Shown here: one piece after another, positions 23,647-31,976 of the stretch
Layout: each line of letters begins with the position of its first letter
Numbering within the stretch: the stretch's first letter is position 1
NCBI RefSeq assembly: GCF_052180215.1
Contig: NZ_CP197471.1
Location: 840,001-904,000 of the forward strand
DNA from: Pseudoneobacillus sp052180215
GTDB taxonomy: Bacteria > Bacillota > Bacilli > Bacillales > Cytobacillaceae
Reading direction: 5' to 3'
DNA length: 64,000 nt
Program-made: the position numbers and the translations under genes
Notes under the pieces: generated by a model
The model's database searches: none
Seen by the model: only the letters and a program-made list of their open reading frames with translations
What the model was told of the DNA's origin: nothing

Positions 23647-23997
23647 ATGAAAAATTATGTATTAACAGCAGCGATTGTATTATTAAGCATTTCCATCGCT
23701 TATGCAGGATTTCAGATAGGAAAATCATCTAATGATGAAGGAAAGGGTAATCCTACAAATCTTGTTACAGACCAAGGATTATTAACATTAGAAGAAACGG
23801 CCAAATATTTAAGTATGTCTCCGGAAGAACTGAAAAAAATCATCATCATGGATGATTCTGAAAGAAAACAACTCTCAGTTCATGATACATACCGTTTTAT
23901 ACCCTACATTGAGGTACATGGAAACAAGTACTTTAATAAAACAGAATTAGGTGAATGGATAAAATATAATTCACAGGCTAGAACGGTGTATGAATAA
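23647..23997 (+). CDS. membrane-anchored protein with MerR/excisionase-like helix-turn-helix
   Basis: A 116-residue protein with a strongly hydrophobic N-terminal segment (YVLTAAIVLLSISIAYAGF, residues 4-22). A polar linker follows, then a domain resembling excisionase or MerR-type winged helix domains (LLTLEETAKYLSMSPEELKK, then IPYIEVHGNKYFNKTELGEW). If the N terminus is a signal anchor, the helix-turn-helix-like domain lies outside the cytoplasm, where it could not bind DNA; opposite topology is also possible. RBS TAGGGGGATCT is six to ten bases upstream. Followed by a bidirectional terminator. Function unknown. Confidence 0.75.
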   Translation: MKNYVLTAAIVLLSISIAYAGFQIGKSSNDEGKGNPTNLVTDQGLLTLEETAKYLSMSPEELKKIIIMDDSERKQLSVHDTYRFIPYIEVHGNKYFNKTELGEWIKYNSQARTVYE

Positions 23998-24023
23998 TGG
24001 TTTACGAAGTAATTTGCAAAAAA

Positions 24024-24053
24024 AATGGCTTGGGATTAGCTCCCAAGCCATTT
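24024..24053. terminator. bidirectional terminator
   Basis: AATGGCTTGGGA-TTAGC-TCCCAAGCCATT, a perfect 12-bp stem between convergent genes. Confidence 0.9.
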
Positions 24054-24062
24054 GGTGTTTAT

Positions 24063-24920
24063 CTATTTTTTCACTATCTTTGAAGGATTATTGATTTTAT
24101 AAGCAACACTAACTTCCAGTCGCATTGCCTCATCTTCTACATCCTTACCTTTTGGAAGACTCTTTTTAACGATTTTTCCATCAAACTCTAAAGTATCTCC
24201 TACAGCGAGTTCAAATTTCTTCAACGTTTTACTATGCGCACACCAAGCAAGTCCAACTTCTGTTGGTTCTTCCTGTTCGATCATGACGTTTTCAAGTACA
24301 ACTACTTCATCATTTTCTTCATTAAAATGATTCCAGCTTAAGGCAAATTGTTTAACCGTTGCTGTAAAATGTACTTTATCCTCGGGTAATACTAATTTTG
24401 CTGGCTTTTCTTTTTTCGTTTTCGTTTCCTTCTTAGAAGGGGATGTCACAGCCACAGCACTCTGCTTTTCTTCAGATTTTTGTCCAGAAACTATACTTTC
24501 TTCAGCTATTGGCTCTGTTTGCTCTTTTTTAGTCTGAGCTTTAGGCTTCGACGTCTCAGTACTCTCTTCAGTTGAATCTGTTTCATCTACAGTCTTTAAT
24601 TCCTTACCAAAGCTGGATGACTGCATTTCCTTTAAGTAGGCAGGATGGATACAAGACACATTTCCATCTTGAAACTCGATAACGATGGTATTATATTCTC
24701 CGGTTTGTCCAAAGATTTCATATCCTTTTATGGTCACTAGTCGCTGATGTGTTTTCTCTTTATACCAAAATTCTTTTTTTACATCCTTTGTGGAACTTAG
24801 TCCCCATTCCCTAACCTTTTCGGCATAATGCGCTTCGTCTTGAAATGTTTCGTATTCACCCTTTGGAGGGAAGTAATTGGTTTTATTGGAATCTTCAATG
24901 TGAGGCAATAATACTGCCAT
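24063..24920 (-). CDS. hypothetical two-domain protein with charged linker
   Basis: A 285-residue protein. The N-terminal domain (about 1-110) has conserved-looking aromatic motifs (KKEFWYKEKTHQRLVTIKGY). A low-complexity linker rich in Thr, Glu, Lys and Ser covers about 112-185. The C-terminal domain (about 188-270, VHFTATVKQFALSWNHF then VGDTLEFDGKIVKKSLPKG) has an OB-fold-like strand pattern. The start is set at the ATG at 24920; an earlier TTG would add MKGCGH only. No signal peptide. It lies downstream of hmp with a gap of about 130 bases. I do not recognise the family. Confidence 0.65.
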   Translation of the reverse strand: MAVLLPHIEDSNKTNYFPPKGEYETFQDEAHYAEKVREWGLSSTKDVKKEFWYKEKTHQRLVTIKGYEIFGQTGEYNTIVIEFQDGNVSCIHPAYLKEMQSSSFGKELKTVDETDSTEESTETSKPKAQTKKEQTEPIAEESIVSGQKSEEKQSAVAVTSPSKKETKTKKEKPAKLVLPEDKVHFTATVKQFALSWNHFNEENDEVVVLENVMIEQEEPTEVGLAWCAHSKTLKKFELAVGDTLEFDGKIVKKSLPKGKDVEDEAMRLEVSVAYKINNPSKIVKK

Positions 24921-25052
24921 GTGGCCACATCCTTTCAATGTCCATTTTACAGTCTGTGTACGGAGAAAAAAAGAGGGATGGACTCTGGAGAGGAAAAAGT
25001 TTCAAGAAAAAGACTCCTAGCCCCACATAAGGACTTAGGAGTGTACCATTCC

Positions 25053-26324
25053 TTAAACACTTTCTATATTACCGAAGGAACCGAAGAACTCATAGCGAAT
25101 ATTTTCCTCACTAACGCCCCATTCTTTTAAAGCACTATTAACAGCTTTCATAAAAGGTGTAGGACCACAGAAATAGAACTGGCCTTCATTGGATGGAAGG
25201 ACACTTTGCAGCCACTCTAACGTAATGTATCCTTCTTTATCAAATTGGTTATTTTTTCTGTCTTCATCAGTTGGACTATCATAAATCGTAAACGCCTTAA
25301 CATTTTCACTTTTAGATGCCACTTCTTGAACGTGTTCTTTAAAGGCATGAACCTTACTATTTTGGGCGGCATGAATCCAATAAACCTTTCGATTCGGCTG
25401 TTCATGGACGAGCGTGTTTAACATACTCATCATAGGGGTAAGACCCACTCCGCCACTAATCAAAATTACCGGTGTGTCACTTTCCATATCTAAATAAAAA
25501 TCTCCAGCCGGGGCTGAAATTGGAAGCGTGTCTCCCTCATTAAATAGTTGATGCAAATCTGTTGAAACCACACCTGGAGGAGCACCATCCACAGGAGCAT
25601 CTTCCCGTTTTACACTAATCCTAAAATAATCTGTACCAGGTCGATCTGATAAGCTGTATTGACGCTGGTGAATATATTTTTCCTCAGGAATATCGATATG
25701 GAGAGTGATATATTGCCCCGGTATAAACCTTGGTAACTCTGCACCATCCTTTGGTTTTAAGTAAAAGGATGTAATGACTTCGCTTTCCTCAATTTTATTG
25801 GAAATCTTAAAGTCTTTAAAGCCTGCCCATCCTCCAGGCTGATTCTCTGCGGTTTTGTATAGTTCATTTTCCATACGAATAAAGACATCTGCAATAACCT
25901 CGTAGGCATCTGCCCATGCATCAATAACTTCTTCGGTTGCGGCATCACCTAAAATTTCTTTAATCGCCCGTAATAAATTTTCACCGACAATGGGATATTG
26001 CTCAGGTTTAATTTGCATACTTCTATGTTTTTGCCCTATTCGTTCTAGTGCAGGCATGATATTACTCATATCTTCAATGTTTGCGGCAGCGGCATAGACA
26101 GCATCAGCTAGAGCCTTTGGTTGATGTCCCGTTTTTTGATGTGTCATATTAAAGACATTTTGTAATTCTGGATGACTCTCAAATAGGCGTTGATAAAATC
26201 TTCTTGTAATGGCTTCACCATGTTGCTGTACTGCAGGTAACGTAGCTTTGACGATTTCAAGTTTTTTGGGATCTAGTTTTTTTACAGTTTGAAGTACATC
26301 CTGCCATACGTAATTTTCGCTCAA
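25053..26324 (-). CDS. hmp: flavohemoprotein (nitric oxide dioxygenase)
   Basis: A 423-residue flavohemoglobin that converts NO to nitrate with O2 and NAD(P)H. The globin domain (about 5-145) has the proximal-His helix IGQKHRSMQIKPEQYPIVGE. The FAD domain (about 150-260) has RQYSLSD, and the NAD domain (about 265-410) has ISGGVGLTPMMSML and FCGPTPFMKAV; the ending YEFFG is typical. The start is set at the TTG at 26324, eight bases after GGAGG; the upstream ATG overlaps that ribosome binding site. It follows the SET-domain gene but a terminator separates them. No clear NsrR or Fnr box was identified. Confidence 0.95.
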   Translation of the reverse strand: MSENYVWQDVLQTVKKLDPKKLEIVKATLPAVQQHGEAITRRFYQRLFESHPELQNVFNMTHQKTGHQPKALADAVYAAAANIEDMSNIMPALERIGQKHRSMQIKPEQYPIVGENLLRAIKEILGDAATEEVIDAWADAYEVIADVFIRMENELYKTAENQPGGWAGFKDFKISNKIEESEVITSFYLKPKDGAELPRFIPGQYITLHIDIPEEKYIHQRQYSLSDRPGTDYFRISVKREDAPVDGAPPGVVSTDLHQLFNEGDTLPISAPAGDFYLDMESDTPVILISGGVGLTPMMSMLNTLVHEQPNRKVYWIHAAQNSKVHAFKEHVQEVASKSENVKAFTIYDSPTDEDRKNNQFDKEGYITLEWLQSVLPSNEGQFYFCGPTPFMKAVNSALKEWGVSEENIRYEFFGSFGNIESV

Positions 26325-26411
26325 GTTCATTTCCTCCATGGTTAGAAAAATTTCACAAAAGATAACATTCCCTTAATTCAGGAGGAAAATGCAACTTCAA
26401 AAAAAGTACAA

Positions 26412-26445
26412 AATAAAAACCAACTGAAAAAATCAGTCGGTTTCC
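26412..26445 (-). terminator. terminator of the SET-domain gene
   Basis: On the minus strand, AACCGACTGA-TTTTT-TCAGTTGGTT followed by TTTATTTTGT. The 5' arm includes the last codons of the SET gene. Confidence 0.8.
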
Positions 26446-26837
26446 TTTATTCTCTCTTCATAATCTTTTTGAAACCAAAGGGGATCATCATTTTCGACTT
26501 CACCATTATAGTTAATCAAAATCTCTTCGCCCGCTTTAATATCCGTGTAAGCATAAAAATCAAATGTGTGATTATCAAAATTGATATCATAAGTAGCATT
26601 TGGTGTGTAAGAATGGTTAAACAACATTCCATATCCTAAAAGGATACAAGAATGATTGATTCCATATTCAAACGCATAATCAGCTAACATTGTTTTTTCA
26701 ATATGTTCATGCTCCTCATTTGGGTACGGCAGAACGGGTGCTTCATGTAAGAGCTCGCCTTTTTTTATATCTCGGGTAGCAAATACCCCTCTATTAAGTT
26801 CCCCATCGCTTAGGGTGGAAGTTTTTACTTCAATCAT
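26433..26837 (-). CDS. SET domain protein (putative protein methyltransferase)
   Basis: A 134-residue stand-alone SET domain. The motifs are in order: GVFATRDIKKGELL (SET-N), LFNHSYTPNATYD (the NHS motif that forms the cofactor pseudoknot) and AGEEILINYNG (the EE-x-x-x-x-Y closing motif with the catalytic Tyr). Such minimal SET proteins occur in Bacillus and other bacteria; their substrates, presumably lysines on proteins, are mostly unknown. There is no chromatin-like partner nearby. It is upstream of hmp on the same strand with its own terminator. Confidence 0.88.
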   Translation of the reverse strand: MIEVKTSTLSDGELNRGVFATRDIKKGELLHEAPVLPYPNEEHEHIEKTMLADYAFEYGINHSCILLGYGMLFNHSYTPNATYDINFDNHTFDFYAYTDIKAGEEILINYNGEVENDDPLWFQKDYEERIKETD

Positions 26838-27005
26838 AGTTCAATCACCTACTATTCTTTTCTATATTTATTAAGATTGACAGTTAACCGAAAGAAATGC
26901 AAATGTTTTTTCTTCATTATTCCCGTTTAACGAATGAATATAGGAAAAAAATTAGAAAAATGGGAGCTCACTAATGTTATACTACCTCTTAAAGAGGGGA
27001 TTCAA

Positions 27006-27731
27006 ATGAAAGACAAAAAAGTGAAATTAAATGAAACTGATTTATATAAACCGATACGTAATTATTTTACCAAACAGGGCTTTAATGTTTATGGGGAAGT
27101 TCAGCACTGTGATATGGCTGTCATTAAAGATAATGAATTAATCCTCATAGAACTAAAACTAAATTTAACAGTCGATTTACTCATTCAAGCTACAAAACGC
27201 CAACGCTTAACGGACCTTGTTTATGTTGCTATTCCGAAGCCAAAGTACAGTCTAAGGTCGAAAAAGTGGAGAGATATCCTTCATCTTATGAGAAGGTTAG
27301 AATTAGGACTAATCATCGTCCAATTTTTAAAAAGCAGTACGAAAATGGACGTGGTTGTTTCTCCGGCCCCTTTTGATGGTACTAAAAGTAGGCAGTTAAA
27401 CAAAAAGAAAAGGGTACAGCTATTAAAAGAAATAGAAGGACGCAATGGGGATTATAATGTAGGTGGAAGCAATAAAACAAAAATTATGACTGCCTATAAG
27501 GAAAGCTGTATTCACATTGCAACGCTGCTTGCCCGTCATGGTCCCCTGTCACCGAAATTATTGCGTCAAAGAGGAACCGGTGAAAAAACCTTGTCCATCC
27601 TAAATAAAAACTACTATGGCTGGTATGATAAAATTCAACGTGGCCTTTATTCGATAAGTGAAAAAGGTAAAAAAGAGCTATTAGAGTATCCAGAACAAGT
27701 CCAATATTTTATCGAACATGATCCTGAGTAA
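27006..27731 (+). CDS. DUF2161 / PD-(D/E)xK nuclease-fold protein
   Basis: A 241-residue protein whose N-terminal half has the PD-(D/E)xK core: D in QHCDMAVIKDN, then the E-x-K strand LILIELKLNL and helix LLIQATKRQRL. The C-terminal part (about 150-241) contains a winged-helix-like region (SPKLLRQRGTGEKTLSILNK, then YGWYDKIQRGLYSISEKGKK). This matches the DUF2161 family, annotated as putative phosphodiesterase or nuclease. The start at 27006 follows AGAGGGG; the frame from 26934 is a longer alternative. It stands alone, with no methyltransferase or other defence partner, so a restriction role is not supported by context. Confidence 0.8.
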   Translation: MKDKKVKLNETDLYKPIRNYFTKQGFNVYGEVQHCDMAVIKDNELILIELKLNLTVDLLIQATKRQRLTDLVYVAIPKPKYSLRSKKWRDILHLMRRLELGLIIVQFLKSSTKMDVVVSPAPFDGTKSRQLNKKKRVQLLKEIEGRNGDYNVGGSNKTKIMTAYKESCIHIATLLARHGPLSPKLLRQRGTGEKTLSILNKNYYGWYDKIQRGLYSISEKGKKELLEYPEQVQYFIEHDPE

Positions 27732-27768
27732 CGATACCCCAATTAGGAGTATCGTTTTTCTTTTTATA
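27731..27768 (+). terminator. terminator of the DUF2161 gene
   Basis: AACGATACC / AGTATCGTT hairpin with loop CCAATTAGG or close, followed by TTTCTTTTT. Confidence 0.8.
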
Positions 27769-27810
27769 ATAGCTATGTTATCACTGAATGTTGATTTCAA
27801 TGTGTAAAAA

Positions 27811-28003
27811 AAATAAACGGAAAAATTCCGTTTATTTTGGGAAATACCCATATTTCCTTAAAAATAGGGGAGTTTTTCCGGTTATCCTATCCAATACTTT
27901 GGGTTTCTGTCGTATTTAGAGCCGTTAATCGGAATTTCTCCGCTTTTATCTGCTTCTTTAGCTTCCTCTATATACAATAGTCGGAATTTATCCGTCTATT
28001 AAT
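27811..28003. repeat. intergenic TCGGAATTT/TCCG repeats with palindrome
   Basis: This 330-bp convergent gap starts with a perfect palindrome AAATAAACGGAA-AAA-TTCCGTTTATTT (27811-27837). It then carries loosely related words: TTTTTCCGGTTATC, AATCGGAATTTCTCCGC (TCGGA at 27929) and AGTCGGAATTTATCCGTC (at 27981), 52 bp apart. The words resemble those of the arrays at 20872 and 48639. Apart from this and the terminator, nothing else is seen. Confidence 0.65.
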
Positions 28004-28061
28004 TCTCTTACCTACACGAAAATCAACAATGAATAATAACAGATCTTTGATAATAAAAATT

Positions 28062-28685
28062 TTATTCCTGCTCTAACTTTTTAAACTTTGTAATAATCCC
28101 CCAACAAATAATCCCAAGCAGCCAATAAACAGGGAACGAATAGACATGTTTCCAACTATACCCATGGTAAATATCGAGCCATTCCATGATCACCTCTGCA
28201 ACAAAAGCCAAAAGAAAAGAAAGAATTCCTGTCATGATGAAGTATTTCTTAAATTTTTCACCCCATTTTTGATAAACCAACATGAATGGAATAATCACAC
28301 AACCAACATCGTAAGGGTAAACTTGCGGATATAAATAAGGTGACAGGCGAACTGGATACGACCAAATCATTGCATTACTACCAATTGTATCGAGAATAAT
28401 AGCAGCTACTCCATAAAAAAGTCCAAATGCAGTAATTTCAATAACTCTCTTTTTATCTAAAAACTTCCACCAAATAAATGGAGGGGCAATCGATAAAAAA
28501 ATTAACAACCACCATCGTGCTGTTAAAAAATTTTGTTGGTACCAGTAGGATTTAAGCAATTTATAAAAAACTTTTTCTGCCTTTATTACCTCATCGTAAG
28601 ATATATTTCCTAAGGTAGTGGTGTTATAAAAAAATAGAATGAAGTCTTGAGCCAAATGAAACATAAGAGTCACATCCTTAGACAT
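28062..28685 (-). CDS. membrane protein, CBO0543-like family
   Basis: A 207-residue protein with about five membrane segments and many Trp and Tyr residues (TARWWLLIFLSIAPPFIWWKF, SNAMIWSYPVRLSPYLYPQ). The pattern W-Y-P-x-R-L-x-P and DVGCVIIPFMLVYQ matches what is called the CBO0543 family in Firmicutes, known only as membrane proteins. The start at 28685 has AAAGGA six bases upstream; a second ATG at 28664 with AAGGATGTGA is an equal candidate. It is divergent from the pullulanase gene. Function unknown. Confidence 0.75.
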   Translation of the reverse strand: MSKDVTLMFHLAQDFILFFYNTTTLGNISYDEVIKAEKVFYKLLKSYWYQQNFLTARWWLLIFLSIAPPFIWWKFLDKKRVIEITAFGLFYGVAAIILDTIGSNAMIWSYPVRLSPYLYPQVYPYDVGCVIIPFMLVYQKWGEKFKKYFIMTGILSFLLAFVAEVIMEWLDIYHGYSWKHVYSFPVYWLLGIICWGIITKFKKLEQE

Positions 28686-28734
28686 ATTATGTCCTTTTTT
28701 TGAAATATTTCATTCAGCCTTCCATATTTAGAAA

Positions 28735-28772
28735 AAGTTTGTTGTACCTTGGAAAAGGTACTGTTAAACTTT
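28735..28772. repeat. imperfect inverted repeat upstream of the pullulanase gene
   Basis: AAGTTTGTTGTACCTT facing AAGGTACTGTTAAACTT across a short GGA-type loop. It lies between the divergent membrane protein and pullulanase genes, and could be an operator or a transcribed hairpin. Confidence 0.45.
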
Positions 28773-28831
28773 AAGTAGTCGTTTGGATAGGGGAGATATC
28801 TTTTGAATTTTAGTTTAGTCATATCTTTTTG

Positions 28832-28845
28832 TGCAAACGCTTGCG
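28832..28845. promoter_or_regulatory. CRE-like site (CcpA) upstream of the pullulanase gene
   Basis: TGCAAACGCTTGCG fits the CRE consensus TGNNANCGNTNNCA at every fixed position except the last. It lies about 90 bases before the pullulanase start, where carbon catabolite repression of a glucan-degrading enzyme is expected. A LacI-type maltodextrin regulator could use the same site. Confidence 0.65.
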
Positions 28846-28864
28846 TAATTTTTAAAACGTAATA

Positions 28865-28883
28865 AAAAGTAGGTGCTACTTTT
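28865..28883 (+). repeat. perfect hairpin in the pullulanase leader
   Basis: AAAAGTAG-GTG-CTACTTTT, an 8-bp perfect stem about 50 bases before the start codon, between the CRE-like site and the ribosome binding site. Possible operator or leader structure. Confidence 0.5.
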
Positions 28884-28932
28884 AAAGGTGGGTGAAATAC
28901 CTCATTTTTTATAAAAAGGGGAGTATGAAGAT

Positions 28933-31674
28933 TTGAAACACAGTATGAATAAATTTGTCATTTTGATTATTTTATTCCTCATGGTGATTACAACAGGGTG
29001 TAAAACAGACGAACCCGCTAAAAAAGAAAATAAAGATAAGGTTGCTGTTTCCTCAGTACCAGAAGGATATATAAGGGTTCATTATCATCGGAATCAAGCG
29101 GATTACGATGGGTGGGGATTACACCTTTGGAATCAGAATGAGAGTAAAAAAGCTATCGATTTGGCTGTAGATTGGAACCGTCCTGTTTTGTTTGATCAAG
29201 AATCAAAATGGGGCAAGTATGTGGATATTAAAGTCATTGATATAAAAAATGGATTAAATTTTATTCCTCATAAAGGAGATACGAAGGATATGGATAAAGA
29301 TAGAGTATTCCCGATTACAGGAGAACGAGAATTTTGGTTGGTAGAAGGTAATGAAGAAGTTTATGTGAGTGAGCCTTCCTTCGAAGCTGGTTTAAAATCG
29401 GCTCAAGTGATGACTAAAAATACAGTGAAAGCTAAGTTAAGTGTCAGCTTGGATTCGATTAAAAAGGATGATATCGAAATTCTAAATGATAAAGATGAAA
29501 AAATAGATATCAGTGATGTGAAGATAGAGCAGATGAATCTTATTATTACTACTTCTAAGGAACTTGATTTAAATCACTCTTACCTAGTTAAATATAAAGG
29601 AAATAAGACTTGGGCTAGAGTATCTTGGAAGCTTTTGGATCAAGAATTTGCTTATGATGGTGATGATTTAGGGGCTACTTTACATCAAGATGGGACAGCT
29701 ACCTTAAAACTATGGTCACCGCCAGCAACGAATGTCTCCGTTGTGTTATATGATAAAAATAAGCAGGAAAAAGTCGTTAAAGAAGATATCTCCATGACGA
29801 AGGGAAATAACGGAGTTTGGGAAGTCACTTTAAATGAAACAAATACAGGCTTAGACCAATTAAGAGGTTACTATTATCAATATAAGGTAAATGTGTATGG
29901 TCAAACAAATCTTGCACTAGATCCATATGCGAAATCGATCGCAGGATTTAACGATAAAGGCAGTGACCCTGTTGGAAAAGCAACCATTGTTGAACCTTCC
30001 ATGCTTGGTCCTAAGCTTCAGTATGCTAATATTGATGGATTCAAAAAAAGAGAAGACTCAATTATTTATGAGGTTCATGTCAGAGACTTTACGTCTGATC
30101 CAAGCATAGAGCCAGAATTAAATGCCCAGTTTGGAACGTACAAGGCTTTCATTGATAAGCTTGATTATATTGCTAATTTAGGTGTAACCCATGTCCAGCT
30201 GTTACCAATCATGAGTTACTACAATGGAAATCAGTTTGAAAATCATAAACGAGAAATGAACTATTCTTCGCAAGGAAATAACTATAACTGGGGATATGAC
30301 CCGCATGGCTATTTTTCACCAACAGGAATGTATTCAGAGGATCCAGCTAATTCTGAGTTAAAAATTGAAGAATTAAAGGAACTGATTGCCGAAATTCATA
30401 AAAGGGGCATGGGTGTTGTCCTTGATGTCGTATACAACCATAATCCAAGAGCAGAGATTTTTGAGGATCTTGTCCCTAGCTATTATCATTTTATGGACAT
30501 TGATGGAAATCCGAAAGAGAGCTATGGTGGCGGTAAGTTTGGAACCACTCATAAAATGTCACGAAAACTATTAGTAGATTCTATTAAATACTGGACGGAC
30601 GAATATAAGGTGGATGGCTTCCGGTTTGACTTAATGGGAGACCATGATGCGGATACTATTCAGCTAGCTTATGATGAAGCCAAAAAGATCAATCCTAATG
30701 TTGTTATGATTGGTGAAGGTTGGAGACTGTATGATGGTGATGACGGTGAGGAGAGCGTAATGGCTGCGGACCAAGGTTGGATGGCCTTTACTGACAGTGC
30801 TGCTTCATTCTCCGACGATATCCGAAATGAATTAAAATCCGGGCATGGTATTGAAGGTCAGCCGAGATTTATCACAAATGGGGCACGAAGTATCCAAAAA
30901 ATCTTAAACAATATTAAGGCACAACCAGGAAACTTCACTGCGGATGATCCAGGCGATGTCGTTCAATATATTGAAGCGCATGATGATTTAACTCTTCATG
31001 ACATCATTGCGCTTTCGATTAAAAAGGATCCCGCAAAACATGAGGACGAAATTCAAAAACGAATTCGCCTTGGTAACACCATTCTTTTAACAAGCCAAGG
31101 TACGTCCTTTATCCATGCTGGTCAAGAATATGGTCGTACTAAGCAATGGTTGGCTGAGGGACAACCAGAAAGTGACTTTACTTATATGGTGGATGAAAAC
31201 GGGAATCCATTTGAACAACCTTACTTTATCCGTAACTCATTTGATTCTACTGATGCCATCAATATGTTTGACTGGAATAAGGTAACGAAACCAGGAATTC
31301 ATAAACAAACGATGGAATATACAAAAGGTCTTATCAACATTAGAAGATCAACGGACGCATTCAGATTACCAACGAAGGAACTTGTCGATTCTAATGTCAC
31401 ATTAATGGAAGCTCCGGAAATAAAGTCAATGGACGTTTTAATTGGCTATAAAAATGTATCATCTAATGGTAAAGATGCTTATTATGTATTTGTGAATGGT
31501 GATACGAAGGCGCGTAAACTAACTTTAGGGGTAGACCTCACAAGTGGTAAAGTGCTGGCAGATAGTGACGAAGCTAGTGTAAATGGAGTAACTAAAAAAT
31601 CAGGATTTACACTAACAAAAACAAGCATCACCATTGAACCATTAACAAGTGTGATAATTAAAATGAATAACTAA
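28933..31674 (+). CDS. pulA: type I pullulanase, cell-surface lipoprotein
   Basis: A 913-residue GH13 debranching enzyme that cleaves alpha-1,6 bonds in pullulan and related glucans. A lipoprotein signal ends with the lipobox VITTGC (Cys at residue 24), so it is anchored outside the cell. A CBM41-type domain (IRVHYHRNQADYDGWGLHLW, about 46-150), a linker domain, a CBM48 domain (about 245-345) and the catalytic barrel follow. The type I signature YNWGYDP is at 451-457; catalytic residues are D566 (DGFRFDLM), E595 (IGEGW) and D684 (EAHDD). The TTG start is set by AGGGGAG ten bases upstream. A CRE-like site lies in its promoter region. Confidence 0.95.
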   Translation: MKHSMNKFVILIILFLMVITTGCKTDEPAKKENKDKVAVSSVPEGYIRVHYHRNQADYDGWGLHLWNQNESKKAIDLAVDWNRPVLFDQESKWGKYVDIKVIDIKNGLNFIPHKGDTKDMDKDRVFPITGEREFWLVEGNEEVYVSEPSFEAGLKSAQVMTKNTVKAKLSVSLDSIKKDDIEILNDKDEKIDISDVKIEQMNLIITTSKELDLNHSYLVKYKGNKTWARVSWKLLDQEFAYDGDDLGATLHQDGTATLKLWSPPATNVSVVLYDKNKQEKVVKEDISMTKGNNGVWEVTLNETNTGLDQLRGYYYQYKVNVYGQTNLALDPYAKSIAGFNDKGSDPVGKATIVEPSMLGPKLQYANIDGFKKREDSIIYEVHVRDFTSDPSIEPELNAQFGTYKAFIDKLDYIANLGVTHVQLLPIMSYYNGNQFENHKREMNYSSQGNNYNWGYDPHGYFSPTGMYSEDPANSELKIEELKELIAEIHKRGMGVVLDVVYNHNPRAEIFEDLVPSYYHFMDIDGNPKESYGGGKFGTTHKMSRKLLVDSIKYWTDEYKVDGFRFDLMGDHDADTIQLAYDEAKKINPNVVMIGEGWRLYDGDDGEESVMAADQGWMAFTDSAASFSDDIRNELKSGHGIEGQPRFITNGARSIQKILNNIKAQPGNFTADDPGDVVQYIEAHDDLTLHDIIALSIKKDPAKHEDEIQKRIRLGNTILLTSQGTSFIHAGQEYGRTKQWLAEGQPESDFTYMVDENGNPFEQPYFIRNSFDSTDAINMFDWNKVTKPGIHKQTMEYTKGLINIRRSTDAFRLPTKELVDSNVTLMEAPEIKSMDVLIGYKNVSSNGKDAYYVFVNGDTKARKLTLGVDLTSGKVLADSDEASVNGVTKKSGFTLTKTSITIEPLTSVIIKMNN

Positions 31675-31682
31675 TAGTATCG

Positions 31683-31716
31683 GATGACCGTCGTGATGTG
31701 GCGGTCATTTTTTTTT
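31683..31716 (+). terminator. terminator of the pullulanase gene
   Basis: ATGACCG / CGGTCAT hairpin with an 11-base loop, followed by nine T. Confidence 0.85.
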
Positions 31717-31768
31717 GGACATGAATGGTGGGGTAATTGCATAAGAATGTGACAGAATGGTGTCAAAG

Positions 31769-31857
31769 TCGGAAACATTTGTGAAAAACTCGGATAAGTA
31801 CGAAAGAAAGTCGGATAACTACTTAAGAAAGTCGGATAACCCTGTGACAAAGTCGGA
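31769..31857. repeat. GTCGGATAA repeats, exact 21-bp period
   Basis: The pentamer TCGGA starts at 31769, 31790, 31811, 31832 and 31853, every 21 bp, usually within AAAGTCGGATAA or AAAGTCGGAAAC. The intervening bases differ between units. The array lies between the pullulanase terminator and the CPBP gene. Its word is different from, but related to, the arrays at 6514 (reverse complement GAAAGTCGAGCATA) and 51761. Confidence 0.9.
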
Positions 31858-31976
31858 AACATCCCAAATTTTAAACAAAAAACAAATATCCAAGCTTAGT
31901 AACAACTGCCTTCAGACAAAAATAGACCACCATGATATGATTATTTTGATTATTATTTATGGGGAGAACCACATTT

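Noticed and set aside
26433..27731. Defence or restriction system from the SET protein plus the DUF2161 nuclease-fold protein
   Set aside because: They are divergent, with separate promoters and terminators, and no methylase, helicase or toxin gene lies near.
28924..28935. Tiny open frame ATG AAG ATT TGA before the pullulanase TTG start
   Set aside because: Three codons with no sign of a regulatory peptide; probably chance. It is noted because its stop overlaps the TTG start.
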